A stretch of DNA of 64,000 nt from Uloborus plumipes (GCA_038373865.1 JAXGGA010002356.1:1-64000); one strand, 5' to 3'; shown: positions 33,983 to 46,532, numbered from the stretch's first letter. A program made the numbers and translations. The notes: generated by a model not told the origin, from the letters alone.

Positions 33983-35150
33983 CGGCCGTATTCTCAATGT
34001 CATCTCACCGCGGAGTTAACACTCGGACTATCCAAATCGAGTTTTAAGCTAAAACTCGTATTAAACGTTTTGCGTATTCTCCAAGTCGTTTTAAGAGCCG
34101 CTTAAGAGAGCGGAGTGTTAGTTGAAGTCGAAATGAAACGGCAATCGCCATTGGCTATAATGACTCACGTGACATTTACTATTTGTTAACTGCATCCTTA
34201 ACCGCTTGATTTTGTTTGTTTATCTCATTTTATGCGAAGCGTGCTTCTATATCTTTCCTCTTCTATTTGAATCTTTCGTAAAATAAATAATACGATGACT
34301 CAAAAGAGCAACTTTACAGCTATCGAAATAGAAGTACTATTATTGAGCCTAACAGATTACGAAAAATATAAACGCATAATTAAGTGATTGTCTAGCATTA
34401 AGGGGTTGTTAAGTGGTGTCTAGCATTAAGGGGCTGAGCATAGTAATTATACTGTCCACCGCACTTTTGCTGGGAAAATTCCAAGTCATAAACAATCAAT
34501 TAAAACATAATATTTCGTGTTTTTAAGAAAAAATAATTGCAAGCTTAATTTTACGTCACATTATCTTCTGACCAGTAAAATTTTCGCTTGGCGAGAATTG
34601 GACCATCTAAGATTTAACGCAACCCTTGTGTTATCTCCGTTGCGAAAGAAAACTGTTCGGATAATAAATAAAGACAATATTAAAAGTTAATTTGTTGGCG
34701 ACTATTTTACAACTTGGCATTCAATTCTATTTCTGTATGTTTACTTGACGGATTAATTTTTTACGTTATTTTGCAGCTTGTTTTATTTGCTGGTATATTC
34801 TGCATTTTAATGGCTTTTTTAAAATTAGTTAGCGAATTATTTTTCATTTTAACTGATTCTGAGTCTTGTTTTGTTCCTCAAATAAATCCAACTCAAAATG
34901 ATCTACACGATCCAAACGACTGGCGTCCATGTTTGTTTACGAGAAAAGGATGATGGGAAGGAAATCTACGCTTGACCCACGCTTAAACCGCCGAAGTCGA
35001 GGGCACAAGCGAAGCTCAAAAAAGAGCGTGTTGTGACGCATCTTTTCGTCAAGCCGGACTGGAGAATACGCTTTTTTTTCTGCAGCCTCGTGTTAAACCT
35101 CGCTTAAAACTTAAGCGTCGGTTAAAACGGCGTGGAGAATACCGGTGTTA
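33980..35150 (+). mobile_element. PIF/Harbinger-like element, 1165 bp, TTA-flanked
   Basis: TTA at 33980-33982 and 35148-35150 flanks 33983-35147. The ends CGGCCGTATTCTC and GAGAATACCGGTG match inverted at 10 of 13 bases. Subterminal copies of GCGTATTCTCC occur at about 34073 and, in reverse, at about 35063-35073, as expected for transposase-binding repeats. A 3-bp TTA duplication fits PIF/Harbinger. It carries one possible relic peptide (34295-34387). The rest, including the frame at 34714-34953, is not recognisable as a DDE transposase, so it is probably non-autonomous. Confidence 0.7.
34295..34387 (+). pseudogene. Possible Myb/SANT-like N-terminal relic inside Harbinger-like element
   Basis: A 30-residue frame from the ATG at 34295 to the TGA at 34385 reads MTQKSNFTAIEIEVLLLSLT and continues DYEKYKRIIK. 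The pattern Asn-Phe-Thr, acidic residue, Leu-Leu-Leu, then Lys/Arg resembles the start of the Myb/SANT-like DNA-binding protein that PIF/Harbinger elements encode beside their transposase. It is very short and ends at a stop, so it is at most a broken remnant. Confidence 0.3.
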
Positions 35151-35222
35151 AAGTGCCTTGTGCAGCCTACATTTTTTGCAGTGTGGGAAATTATGAAGAA
35201 GGGAAGAAAATTAGAAACATAA

Positions 35223-35454
35223 TACCGTAAAGTCGGGTTACATGGACCCACAAGGAGGTTACTTGAGCACACAGTAAAAGGATAAAATCTGGGTTTTGTA
35301 CTAGTGTTAGAGACTGCAGAGTGCTTCTACCTAGCCCAGAAACGAGGAACTATGTGCAAGTCTTCAACTAGTGAGTAGAAAACCTAGATTTTATCATTTT
35401 ACTGTAATGGGCTCAAGTAACCCCCTAGGGTCCAAGTAACCCTGATTTACGGTA
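35223..35454. mobile_element. TA-flanked palindromic MITE, 228 bp
   Basis: Element 35225-35452 has ends CCGTAAAGTCGGGTTACATG and GTAACCCTGATTTACGG. Pairing continues far inward (GGTTACTTGAGC with GCTCAAGTAACC, and GATAAAATCTGG with CCTAGATTTTATC), so nearly the whole element folds on itself. TA lies on both sides, suggesting Tc1/mariner mobilisation. Confidence 0.88.
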
Positions 35455-38400
35455 ATTGAAGGGTTTGGAGGATGAAGGAACTATGGTACATTTATTAAAA
35501 ATACACGCTGGACAATGGTAAGCCATGGATACAGGTAAGCAAACAAAGCTTGGTGCATCAAAAAGTGGATGTCATCAGGCCGACTTCATGCGCTCACTTA
35601 AAGACAACACCAGAAAACAAAAAAGCTGCCACAATAAAACTTTGAACTTTAATTACTCGCAGTTTCTGTTTTGTAACCCCTTCATTTCCCAACAGAATTC
35701 TTCAGCTCCACATAACCCCTTCTTCTCCCAAGCCTTTCAACTGCTCTTGTCATTATTTCAAGCGAAGAACATTATAAAAACTATTTTGAAAGATTCGCAA
35801 AGAAGTTTTAATGCTTCTTTCATAAAAATAATTAGTTTTTCATGAACTACAAACGTACACACAACTCAAACTTTAGTAGGAATGAAAAATATATTGAAGC
35901 ATATCAGACTTTTCAATTCAAATCGTAAAAATATTTATACTTAACATATTTCATTATACACAATTTCGTTTGACCATTCATGAAAACATTACGAAAAATT
36001 CATTTTTCTGCATAAAAACTATGAACATTTTAAAATTCGCCTGTTCTTAACCGAATTAACAAATCCAATAACAGGCATAACCAACCATTCAGCTCACATA
36101 AATCATTTATCAAGTTTAGTGAGATAAGAAACATTGTTGCAGAAACAGTTGTAACAAGGAACAGTTTGACCTTAAGATAGCAGTTCTATCTTAAAAATGA
36201 GTCCCTACATTAAGCCAACCTCTTTCAATCTTCAAGCAACCTCGACGATATTGCCCATCCAAAAATGTAAATATTTCCAATTCGTGACCGAAACACCTCC
36301 ATTATTTAACTAGTCGCTCATTTACAAGATTCCAAACTCAAAAACATCTCACACGCATTCCGTTAAACTTGTTTAAAACCTTCTTTTTTCTTCTGAGTCA
36401 TCCCTGCATGGGCGAAAAACTTTACAAGGTTTTCAACCGTTACAGCTGGAAAAAAAAAAAACTAGAATTTAACCGGAAATAAACAGTATAGGATGGTAAA
36501 TAAACTATCATACAAGTCGTTTAACTTTGGATGTTGACATTAACTACTACTCATCCGTGACATCATAATACCAGTATTTTTTTGAGGTAAATAGGAGTTT
36601 CCTACAACAGCTGTACATTTTAATTGATGGCTCAGTTTCTTGGGAATCTCTATCAACTATTTTTTTCAATCCGTCGACATGCAATTAAAACTGTTTAACG
36701 ATCTTGTACTGGGGTATAGTAATAGTTTGAACTTCGATATCACAGTCAATGCAAATAACACATATTCTTCATTACTTCTGATTGAATCATTTATTATGTC
36801 AGAAAAATCTTTATACTGAAGTTATTTATTTTTAACCTACGAAACTTTTAAGCGCGGATAGTATTTTACTTACTCGTTTCTTTTTAGCCTTTTACTTGTC
36901 CTAATTGCTCACAAGCAAAGTGTAAAAAACCTTTTCTTTCTTCTTTCTTCCCTTTTTTTTTTTTTTTTTTTGAAAAAAATCAAAACAATCGGATTTATTT
37001 AACAATTAAATAGGTTTCGTTTGTATCATTTTTTTATTTTTAACAAATATTTTATACTCTTGAGTTGCCAATTTTAATTTTAATTTCTAAGTACAATTTA
37101 AGTTCAAATTGACGTTTAAAAATTTCCAAAACTACTGTATTTCAAGAATTAGTTTAACAGAAAACTTTCATCCATAAGATAAGGATAAACCACTTTAATA
37201 CAAATGCATATAACATATAACTCAAATCAAATTTAATATAGACGCATAGTAGTATAGGTTTATTTCCATGCTGAGATATAAATTAAATAAGAGTTTAATG
37301 GGAAAAAAATGTTCAGTTTTATTTATTTTTTTTTTTTTCGATTAAAATCTTTTTATTTTGAAGAATGCATTCAATCTGATTTTCAAAAATTAGATAAATA
37401 AATAAAGTAAAATAATAATAATAATAATACTCTTTGTGTAAAGATAATATAATAAAATGAAAAAGCTACTGATTTTTATTTGTTCACTTTTCTTATCTTA
37501 CTTTATTGAAAAAAATTACCCATTCGCTCTTCATATGTCTTAATTGCACAAAAAAGTTTTAAAAACTTTAACTTTTTCATTTGATGAACGTTTTTTAAAA
37601 CATCTCTCTTTTATATAAAAAAAAGTATATGCACACGCTCAAACTTTTTACTAGGATTCATGGTTGAAGAAATATTAATTTTATGTTTCCGTTTTCCATT
37701 TTGCACAAACATGCATACTATAGCAATAATCCTCATTTTGCTGGATTTTTCTTCATTCATCATTTAGCAAGGTACCTTAAGGTTTCTTCATTATTTTCAT
37801 CAAAGTGGAAATAAATCCTAAATACAGCATCTACTAACTCGCTACTACTAACTAGCGAATAATTTGAAAGTGTCTACTTGGCACTAACTAACAGGTTAAG
37901 TTTTCAGGTTGAATAAGAAGACAAATTGAATAGATAAAAATGATCAAGTGAATATAAACCCAAAGAACAAAATACACACAAGAAAGGAAATTTCCCTGAC
38001 TAAAAAAAAAAAAAAAAAACGCAGACCTAGTAAAAGAATTTTCAAGATTTCTAGGTTTTAAGTTAAACAGTGATTTAAAGTCCATGATTTAAAGAAGACA
38101 TTTAGTTTAAATTATTATTTTAAGTTTGTTTTAGTTTAAATTATTATATATATTATTTTAAGCTAACAAGGTACCGCGTTTTTAAATATGTTATTTACAC
38201 CATAAGATAGTGCTTAATATTTTTATTTTAGTCCAATTACTTTAAAAAATGAAGACATGCAACACAGAAAAAATGACTTTTTGTAGTTTCTTTGCCCTAA
38301 TAAAACATTGATGCCACTTGCTTACTTACAACTTTGAAACTTACCTGATTATTCTTATATTTTATGTTAATGTTTCACCATTTTTTGACTGCACAGCTGG

Positions 38401-41035
38401 GTAAAAAAAAATCAGTTACCATTTTAAAAAAAAATTAACTTTTTCGTAATATTCTTCTTGGTTGCTAAAGTCAAATACTCCGACATTTGATGAATGTATC
38501 TAGAATGAAAAATAAATTACAAGCTTTTACGACACCATTGTTTGGTAAAAGACATAGCTGTAAATGGCAAAAACATACAATAATTGCACTTGTTCTAGCT
38601 CAGGGATCAATAGCTCATTAAACAATGAATAGTAACTTTTGAGAAATAAAATTATCACAATATAAGGTTCCGCAACAAAATAATGCTATTTGAAATGCTT
38701 TTCGCGCTTTTCAAAGTTATTATCCATTTTTCAATTTGACATGTAAATGGTTGATTATATTTTAACACCCTAAACGAATAAATACCTACTTAAAATAGCG
38801 CCGTTAAATAGAATACCCTTTGTTCACAAAATAAAAACAATAACTTCAAACCCGAAAACCAATCTTATGTAGTGTGCGTAATTGCTATCAGTTTACGAAG
38901 GACACTGCATTCTATTAAAACAGAACAGCAGCCTTCAAAGGAAGCATCAAAGCGTTATGCTTTGGGCCCATGCGAATAAAAGAATTGTCAACTTACATTT
39001 GACGAATAGCACTGTTGCCAGATTTACTGTCGAAAATTTAGCATAACGTGTGAAATTTTCAGCGAAGAATTCAAATACAAGTAAAAATGGCGTGGAGTGC
39101 AAAACGTTTGCGCTCCAAGCGAGTCGTAACAGGTCTCGAAATATTCCTTATTTTGTAATAAATGTAAAATTCGTCCTTAGCAGCAAAATACTAGAAGCAT
39201 ATATATATTAACGGGCTTTTATTATCAGCATAAAAAAGAGAATAGGTTGCACTGAACGATGAAATATTAATTTCAAAATTCATTCACATGTCGGCTGTTT
39301 TTTATGCGGCTCTTATTTTTTTCCGGATTTGGAAGAAATAAGTGGATATGAAAATAAAAATATATTAAGTGCTACCTTGGAAAACGGTTGATTTCGGGAT
39401 TCATTCTTTTTTTTTTTTCTGTCCGTATCCCTTTTACAGTTATAAGCAGCCCAAGACAACAATAACAATGAAAATAATCATTAAAATCACAATTTAAAAC
39501 ATTAAAGGGAAAGTTGGCAACGATGATTTGATAAGGATTGGATTTACGAACGTTCCCTCAGTTTAAGCAACGTAGACGCTCTTGCCTAATGAAAAAGATT
39601 TTAGAAGCGGAAAATACTGACATGCAAAAAAAAAAAAAAAGGCATAAATTTTCAAAAAGCAAAAAGTAAATTTCTTTGCGAAAAGTTTAAGTTTTTGCAA
39701 TCGTGCAATCGAGGGTTGCAGTTTTAAAACGATATTCATTGTGAGTTTTTGAAGTGTCAGTTTTTCTTTTTTCGAATTTTTGTAGGATAGTTGTTTATGC
39801 GTACATTTGAGACTATTCTTTCAAATTTTTATCTACATTACATAACAAGGAGAATACTAATGGAATAGAGCAATGTAAATGTTCTACGATAGTACAAAAA
39901 GCAATCATCAAAAACTAAAGTATCTACGCAAATGTGCACAATAATTATTAATATCATAAATGCGAAAGTCTATTTGTTTGCTTGTTATATATTGATGAAT
40001 AAAAAAGTAAAAATAATAACGCTACCATTAACTTATTTTCTAGTGTTTTTTAGACTTAGTAGAGTCTCTAAAAAACAAACCGTGACCTTTTTAAAACTAA
40101 GCTTACCGGTTCGCGAACCAAAAAAGCCAAGAAACGCTGACGCAAACTGTTTATGTGTTTAATATTTGTTTTTCGTCTTTTTTTTCCTTAAAAAATAAAG
40201 AACGAGTTTTATGTTTAAATTTAATTAATTTAAAGAACTGAAATCTTATTTTATTATACGAATAAATAAACTGATTAAATTACAGATTTCGAAATTAAAT
40301 ATAAATATATTCATTGAATATGTTATTCATTTCCGGAATCAGAGCAGAATGGAAAAAATATATTAAGATCTAAAAAGCGAGTAAATGTAAAAAACAAAAC
40401 AAAATTTCTGCTCTTCCTCTCTACAGGCTTTTCAAGCCATTATTTTTCAACAAAACAATTAGTGTAATATTTTTCAGAGAACACAATACCCTCTCGCTTT
40501 TCAACTCATCCTTGCGTTGCGGGGAAACGATAACTTTATAACATTAGCCTAAATACGTGAGAATTGGAGAACTTGGTGAGGTAGTGAAAGCAGGCCCTCT
40601 TATCGCTGAAATTCGGAAGGGAAAAAAAGATTCCGTGATCAAACCAACCTATGAGGGAGGAGATTGAAGCAAAAATGTATTTCTTTTGTGCTTTAAGAGT
40701 CATGGTTTTCTGATTCCAAAATGTTGTGCCGTTTTGGCAAAATGGACAACTTCTGGTACAAAAAATAATAATTTCAAGAAAAAGCACTCAAAATCATAAG
40801 GAATTAGTTTTCTGAATATGCTTGAAAGGCAAGCAAATTATTGCAATTCAGCAAGGAAATGAACTGCTTGTTTAGTGGGCAATCGCAAAGAAAAAAAAAA
40901 AGAATAAATAAATAAAATAAAATAAACAAAAATCTTAATCAATTTTATGAAGGACGTGAAAAGAGAAGCAAATTATTACAATTCAGCATTCAAATAAAAT
41001 TCATTTGGTGATGAATCACAAAAAAAAAAACAGCT
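35455..41035. other. 5.6-kb AT-rich region without recognised features
   Basis: The longest featureless part of the window. It contains poly(T) and poly(A) tracts (for example about 36953-36972 and 38005-38020), an (AAT)n microsatellite near 37412-37430, and only short AT-biased frames. No paired ends, tandem arrays or RNA genes were noticed. Confidence 0.45.
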
Positions 41036-41718
41036 TCAAGTAAAAATTTTGATTTGGTTATTTTGTACTTCCAAAGTAAAGTGGAAAAATTTTACTTCAA
41101 AAAACAATGGGCCAAAGTGAAAAACAAAATATTTTTGCAATGAAATATTTTTCACCCTATGATATAAACGAATAAATGAATTAAAAATGAAAAAAATGAA
41201 TAAATAAATTAATGAGAGAGAGAAAATATAATACGTGAATAAAATAGAAAACAAATAAGAAAAAATGTGAATGAATGAAAAAACTAATAAATGAAGAAAT
41301 GCGTATGTGATTCAATAAAGGAATGAATAAATAAACGAAATGAACAATTTCACATTGCCCCATCCACTTTACCCAGTGTACACTTGACAAATTGCAGTGA
41401 ATATTCGAAATCAAAACAAGCTTAGTATGAATTAAATAAGTACTACATTGCATAGGAGTAGATCTCATTCAATACTCAAAAGGTTAATCATAAGAACTTT
41501 ATCCTTTTGTAATAATTATAAATATTTTTGATGAACCAAGATTGTTGCAAAATTTGTGTTAAGTTTTGAAAATAACTGGCATTATTTTTTTCGTTGGTCT
41601 TTGGAGCTGTTTTGTTTTTTGACTGGAATCAACTATATGTTTAGGAACTTAATTAAAATACTGATGGATATATGGCGCTGCAATATATAAAAATATTTTA
41701 TCATTTCACTTTGCGACA
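41036..41718 (-). mobile_element. GGGGCAAAGTGAAAT element, reverse copy without the TTAA insertion
   Basis: Read on the minus strand, this stretch follows 26215-27825: GCAAAGTGAAATGATAAAAT, then CATATAGTTGATTCCAGTC, a TGAGATCTACTCC block, ATTTGTCAAGTGTACAC, GGGGCAATGTGAAAT, a CATT/ATTT-rich tract (about 41160-41340) and TTTTTCACTTTGGCCC. It lacks the 875-bp insertion of the 26-kb copy. The outer GGGGAA end is missing beyond 41718. The reverse frames at 41181-41468 and nearby arise from the low-complexity tract. Confidence 0.75.
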
Positions 41719-43647
41719 CATTCGTCTTGTGACCTGTGTTTCCCAATCCATATCCTACCCAAAAATCTCTTTTCGCCAGGCTGCCGTGAGATTAAGACTC
41801 AGAGATTTTTCTTTCTCTCGAATCAAAGGATGGAAAAGAGGATGATGTGTTTCTGTGTACGGCGTGGGTATTTTTGCACAGAGCATAGATTTGGTCTTCG
41901 CGTCCGGAAGTTGAGCCCATTTCTCTCCACTTACATTGGAGGGAAATGTAAACCTTTGGTACTCCAACATCAATGTCAGCATTTTCCAACTAAAATTGAT
42001 TTTCGATAAAATGTGATAAGGTTAAATGAAAGATAAGTTCAAAGGGGTCCTTTTCGACAGCCCCCCCCCTCCCCCGATTTACATGTTGCGAGATTTTGTG
42101 GTACGTAATTACGACACTGATCATTCCAATTTCCACCTGAAGATTTCCAATTTTGTTCGGAAGAAAAATGCGGGATTTTATAAATTCTTCAGCAGCAGTT
42201 GAAGCACATCATCGAGTGGCAAGATTTCTTGTATCAAATGAGCATCGGCTTCACAAGTCGAACATTTTTTTTTTTCTTTTGCGAAAACCAACGACGCGTA
42301 GTCTAGCTTAGTATTGTTCAAAACTAATTTCTAAGCAATTTGAAATTTCTAACATATAATATGATACAAAGGATAAATAAAAGCGATAAATAAAAAATAG
42401 TAAAATAAATATTTACATTTTGAAATTCAAACAGAAATTAAAAAAAGGATTTGGAGAAAGTACAGAGTAAAGAAAAATACCTTAAAGCCAGTTTGGTCTT
42501 TCAATTTTTTTGTTACCCGTTAACACAGGGAAGAATTCATCATTGAGCAATTGTCGATCAATGCAACATAAAAACCACAGCCAGGATGCCAACTAGGGAG
42601 AAGGGGATCATAGCTCAGACTCAGTCAGTGCAATTTCGGGAAAGAAGGCTTTCGGTGTCATTTGAGGAGGGGGGATTCTGCAATATTTGAGAATTAGTAG
42701 ACCATCGAACTTGGGGTAAATGGGCAAACCGAGTCCAGTAAAGTGCTTTAAACATGAAACTGCTTGTCAATAGTGCAGAGCTCTCCCATTTGCCCTCTGA
42801 TTTGGAGAACGAAACACAAAACAAGAATCTTTTTTTGAATAAACAATATCTTTTGATTGTATTGCATCTCTGCAAATTAGAAAAGTTTTCCCTTTTTTTT
42901 GAAAGTTTTTTTCCTTCACAGTAATTGGTTGAATTGTATTTGCAAGCGTTGAGATTAAACTATTTCTCTACAAGCTATAGACAATTGCGTGAAGAGGACA
43001 ATGTATGTATGCAGCTTTCACTGCGAAAGCAATTACTACTTTCTCATTGAGATTCCATTATCCTCATCAAATAAGAGAAAAAAAAACCTAAATGCCCTAC
43101 ACTGCAATTATTTTCTTCAAACAGACACACTAACATGGGAAGTCCCTCCAAAAGGAATGTGCCCGGCAGGAGAAAAAAAAAAAAAACAAAAGAACCCTTT
43201 CGTTCTGTCAAGAGTATTTGTTCTCTCACACTCTCATTCCCCTAAAATAATGCCCAATCATCCGGAGAGGAGCCGTTGGCCATTCCCAACATCCTTGTAG
43301 ACGCCGTCGTCCTTCGGAATAACCCTGGTGTGCTGCGAGTCACACTACACCGGGATAAACCGGGGCACACGCCCTCAGATAGATACTCTTGACCACTCCT
43401 ATGCAGAAAGAAGAAGGAATAAAGAAGAAGGAATCCCTTTGTACCGAGGAGATTTGATAAGCGGGGGATATTTCTGATGAGAGATAACTATGGACTGGCA
43501 GCTGGTCGGTTCACCTGCATGGAGGTTTGGTTTTGCATCTCTGGTTTAACCCTGTTGGTGATCCATCAGGATTGGAATGCTGTTTTTTTTTTTTTCGTCC
43601 CTGAAAGTCATTCCTCGCGAGCCTTGTATTGTTTCTCTTAAGTTTGC
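41719..43647. other. Unassigned region
   Basis: No gene recognised. A C-rich run is at about 42061-42076. Around 43240-43440 the DNA is unusually GC-rich for the window, with AACCCTGGTGTGCTGCGAGT and CACCGGGATAAACCGGGGCA, which form part of an unidentified short repeat or regulatory stretch. Overlapping frames at 41755-41989, 42621-42875 and 42989-43300 have no recognisable domains. Confidence 0.35.
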
Positions 43648-43699
43648 ACTGAAAAAAAATCAATGTTGTTTTTACACTATAATACAGCTAATTTTATAG

Positions 43700-43845
43700 T
43701 AATAAACAGTTAAAAATTCCTAATTTTACACTAATAAATTGTAAAATTGCAAATTTTACACTAATAAACTGTAAAATTGCTAATTTTACACTAATAAACT
43801 GTAAAATTGCCAATTTTACACTAATAAACTGTAAAAAAGAAAATT
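43700..43845. repeat. Minisatellite, left part (about 30-bp units)
   Basis: About five units of the form TTTTACACTAATAAACTG plus TAAAATTGCTAA, nearly uniform. Same array as 45770-46300. Confidence 0.85.
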
Positions 43846-43851
43846 CTAATT

Positions 43852-44205
43852 TTTAACCGACTTCGAAAAAGGAGGAGGTTCTCAATTCAAAGCGTATACT
43901 TTTTTTTTTTTGTTTGTTCGTACATAACATCTGATCTACTGAACCGATTTGGACAATTTTTTTTTTAAATCAATAGGAGATGGTGTAACTTAGGTACCAT
44001 GTACTCATATGACGATATTTGTTCACTAGAAAAAAAGTTATGATCGAAAAACTAACATTTCATGTCATTTAAAACAATATCTGCTATCGTAAATCCTTAC
44101 TTCAATGAGCGACCCGATGGTCAAGTGGTTATGCTCGTCAGGTTGAAGTTCCTGATGGAATGAGATCGAGTCCAGGTCTGCAAGGATTTTTTCGAATAGC
44201 TGCAT
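43852..44205 (+). mobile_element. AACCGACTTC repeat with tRNA-like segment, copy 1
   Basis: Starts TTTTAACCGACTTCGAAAAA, then GGAGGAGGTTCTCAATTC, a wording I recognise from many insect genomes. After ACATCTGATCTACTGAACCG comes a tRNA-like segment: A box TGGTCAAGTGG near 44119 and B box GATCGAGTCC near 44165, followed by CAGGTCTGCAAGG and a T-rich end. The B box is one mismatch or so from consensus. It is most likely a tRNA-related SINE or composite repeat. A second copy is at 44929-45290. Confidence 0.7.
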
Positions 44206-44928
44206 GTTTTTTTTTTTTTTAATGATTTTAATGATTGTAATGTCCTTATGCAGGTACATCCTCCCATGGGAATGTGCCCCATATTTTTTTATGGTACAAA
44301 ATGACAGTTTTGGTCGGATCTTTGTTAAAATTGGCAATGGGGTCCTTCGATGCTGTAGAATTTTCTTATGGACGTTTGCGCCATTTTTGGGGGCTTTGAA
44401 TCGATTGTGGCAATAAATGGTTTTTGATTTGCGGCACCTATATTATTTTTTCAAAAATTATATACACAATCAATTATATTATGTTAATTTTTGTACCTTT
44501 ATAAAATTCTGTATTTTATACCTTGCATTTACGTCAAATTCAAGGTAAAATTAAAAGTCAAAAATTCTGAAGATGATAAATATATGTTAAAAATTAAAGT
44601 AACTATTTTTTGTGATTTTCATATTGGTTGTGACTAAAAAACATCATTACAAACAAATAAAATGTATCAAACACCATGAGTGTTGAGTTATTGGGAAAAA
44701 TCTGCTGTGTAATGTTTTTTTGCACTGCGAGGGGGGGGGGTATGAACGATCATTAAAGTGACACACATTTTTAAAAAATAAGATTTTGATTTGTGGTGTT
44801 TGAAAAAAGCTAAAGAGTCCACTTTAGTTGAAAATTATTTTCCATGAAAAGCAAAAACTTGCACCAATTTTCCAAGTCTTACTCTAACTCCTTCTCCCAC
44901 AATTCAAATTACTTACTTTTACTTTCAA
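44206..44928. other. Spacer between the two AACCGACTTC repeats
   Basis: AT-rich with a G run at about 44730-44740 and a 70-residue forward frame at 44204-44416 that starts in the T-rich tail of copy 1. No feature recognised. Confidence 0.4.
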
Positions 44929-45290
44929 TTTTTAACCGACTTCAAAAAAGGAGGAGGTTCTCAATTCAAAGCGTATGTTTTTTTGTCTGTTTGTTCGCAC
45001 ATAACATCTGATCTACTGAACCGATTTGGACGATTTTTTTTAAATCGATAGGAGATGGTTAACTTAGGTACCATGTATTCATATGACGATATTTGTTCAC
45101 TAGAAAAAAAGTTATGATCGAAAAACTAAAATTTCATGTTATTTAAAAACAATATGTGCTATCGTAAATCCTTACTTCAATGAGCGACCCGATGGTCAAG
45201 TGGTTAAAAGCGTCGGTTTGAAGTTCCTGATGGAATGAGATCGAGTCCAGGTCTGCAAGTTTTTTGAACAGCTGCATGGTTTTTTAACTA
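44929..45290 (+). mobile_element. AACCGACTTC repeat with tRNA-like segment, copy 2
   Basis: Colinear with copy 1: TTTTTAACCGACTTCAAAAA, then GGAGGAGGTTCTCAATTC, ACATCTGATCTACTGAACCG, AGCGACCCGATGGTCAAGTG (A box), TGAGATCGAGTCCAGGTCTG (B box) and AGCTGCATGG. Most differences are small changes in homopolymer length. Direct orientation, about 1.08 kb from copy 1. Confidence 0.75.
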
Positions 45291-45331
45291 TATTTTGATT
45301 ATTTTAAGTGCATTTACACTAAAAAGAATGA

Positions 45332-45769
45332 AATAAAATATTTTTGGAAAAAAAAATAGAACCGACTTCAGTTGGAAATTGCTCTAAAAAGTAAAAAATA
45401 ATTTTTTTCTTTGAACACCATCGAAACTACTTTTAAACATAAGTTTTGAAGTCGGCGCAAAAACAATGTATAGAATCATACGCAACTACAATTCAACTAT
45501 AAATATAAATTTTAATGGATTCATTTCATTGATTACCACACATTCGTGTAATGGTACAAATATTCTGCTTTTAATTTTCAATGGTTTCTTTGAAAAAATG
45601 TTGGCAAAATATGGTTAAATATCATTTTACCTATCGTTTTTGCGCCGACTTCAAAACTTATGTTTAAAAGTAGTTTCGATGGTGTTCAAAGAAAAAAATT
45701 ATTTTTTACTTTTTAGAGCAATTTCCAACTGAAGTCGGTTCTATTTTTTTTTTTACAAAAATATTTTAT
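45332..45769. repeat. Inverted repeat with identical arms, 133 bp each
   Basis: The left arm, about 45332-45464, and right arm, 45636-45769, surround a 171-base loop. The core of about 105 bases (ACCGACTTCAGTTGGAAATT through TTTTGAAGTCGGCGCAAAAA) is the exact reverse complement in the other arm; I found no mismatch. Each arm begins and ends with CCGACTTC/GAAGTCGG, the head motif of the neighbouring AACCGACTTC repeats. Confidence 0.85.
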
Positions 45770-46300
45770 ACACTAATGAACTAAAATTGCTAATTTTACA
45801 CTAATAAACTAAAAAAAATGCTAATTTTACACTAATAAACTGTAAAAAAAATGCTAATTTTACACTAATAAACTAAAAAAAATGCTAATTTTACACTAAT
45901 GAACTAAAACTGCTAATTTTACACTAATGAACTAAAATTGCTAATTTTACACTAATAAACTGTAAAATTGCTAATTTTACACTAATAAACTGTAAAATTG
46001 CTAATTTTACACTAATAAACTGTAAAAAAATGCTAATTTTACACTAATGAACTAAAATAGCTAATTTTACACTAATAAACTGTAAAATTGCCAATTTTGC
46101 ACTGATAAACTGTAAAAATTGCTAATTTTGCACTAATAAACTAAAACTGCTAATTTTACACTAAAAATCTGTTTAAAATGTTAATTTTACACTAATAATC
46201 TGTAAAAATTGTTACTTTTACACTAATGAACTGTAAAAAATTGTTAATTTTACACTAATAAACTAAAATTGCTAACTTTATACTAATAAATTTTACAGTT
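45770..46300. repeat. Minisatellite, right part (26-30-bp units, about 19 copies)
   Basis: Tandem units based on AATTTTACACTAATAAACTG plus TAAAATTGCT, with variants that have lost the GTAA part (AATGAACTAAAATTGCTAAT). It continues the array at 43700-43845. Confidence 0.9.
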
Positions 46301-46532
46301 TATTACCGTGCATTTTACAGTTTTAAACTAGAACCTCTGCTGCCGGTATCATACTGTTGTTTTTACAGTATAACATAGCTAAATTTTACGGCAATAAAGC
46401 AAATTTTCTAGCTTTACCGTAGGAAACTAAAACTACTAGTTTTGCAGTTTATTACAGTGTATTTTAGTTTTAAATTGGAATCTCGGCTGACAGTATTATA
46501 CTGTAAGAACAACAGTTCTTTTTTTGTAGAGT

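Larger units (their letters stand above)
43648..46532. mobile_element. TACAG-rich MITE, copy D, expanded minisatellite, split by other repeats
   Basis: The left end CACTGAAAAAAAATCAATG with a TGTTGTTTTTACAC block is at 43648, and the right end ACAACAGTTC then TTTTTTTGTAGAGTG is at 46532. The interior is a tandem array of 26-30-base units (ATTTTACACTAATAAACTG plus TAAAATTGCTA) at 43700-43845 and 45770-46300. The array is interrupted by about 1.9 kb of other repeats at 43852-45769. At 46290-46530 the sequence returns to the ordinary family right end, including CTCTGCTGCCGG. Confidence 0.8.

Noticed and set aside
41160..41345. Regular spacing of AATGAATAAATAAA words, considered as a CRISPR-like or satellite array
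   Set aside because: There is no constant repeat-spacer pattern. It is a drifting tetranucleotide low-complexity tract present in both copies of the GGGGCAAAG element.
45780..46270. Tandem array read as a repetitive protein gene
   Set aside because: Units have mixed lengths that break any frame, and stops (TAA, TGA) occur within the unit.
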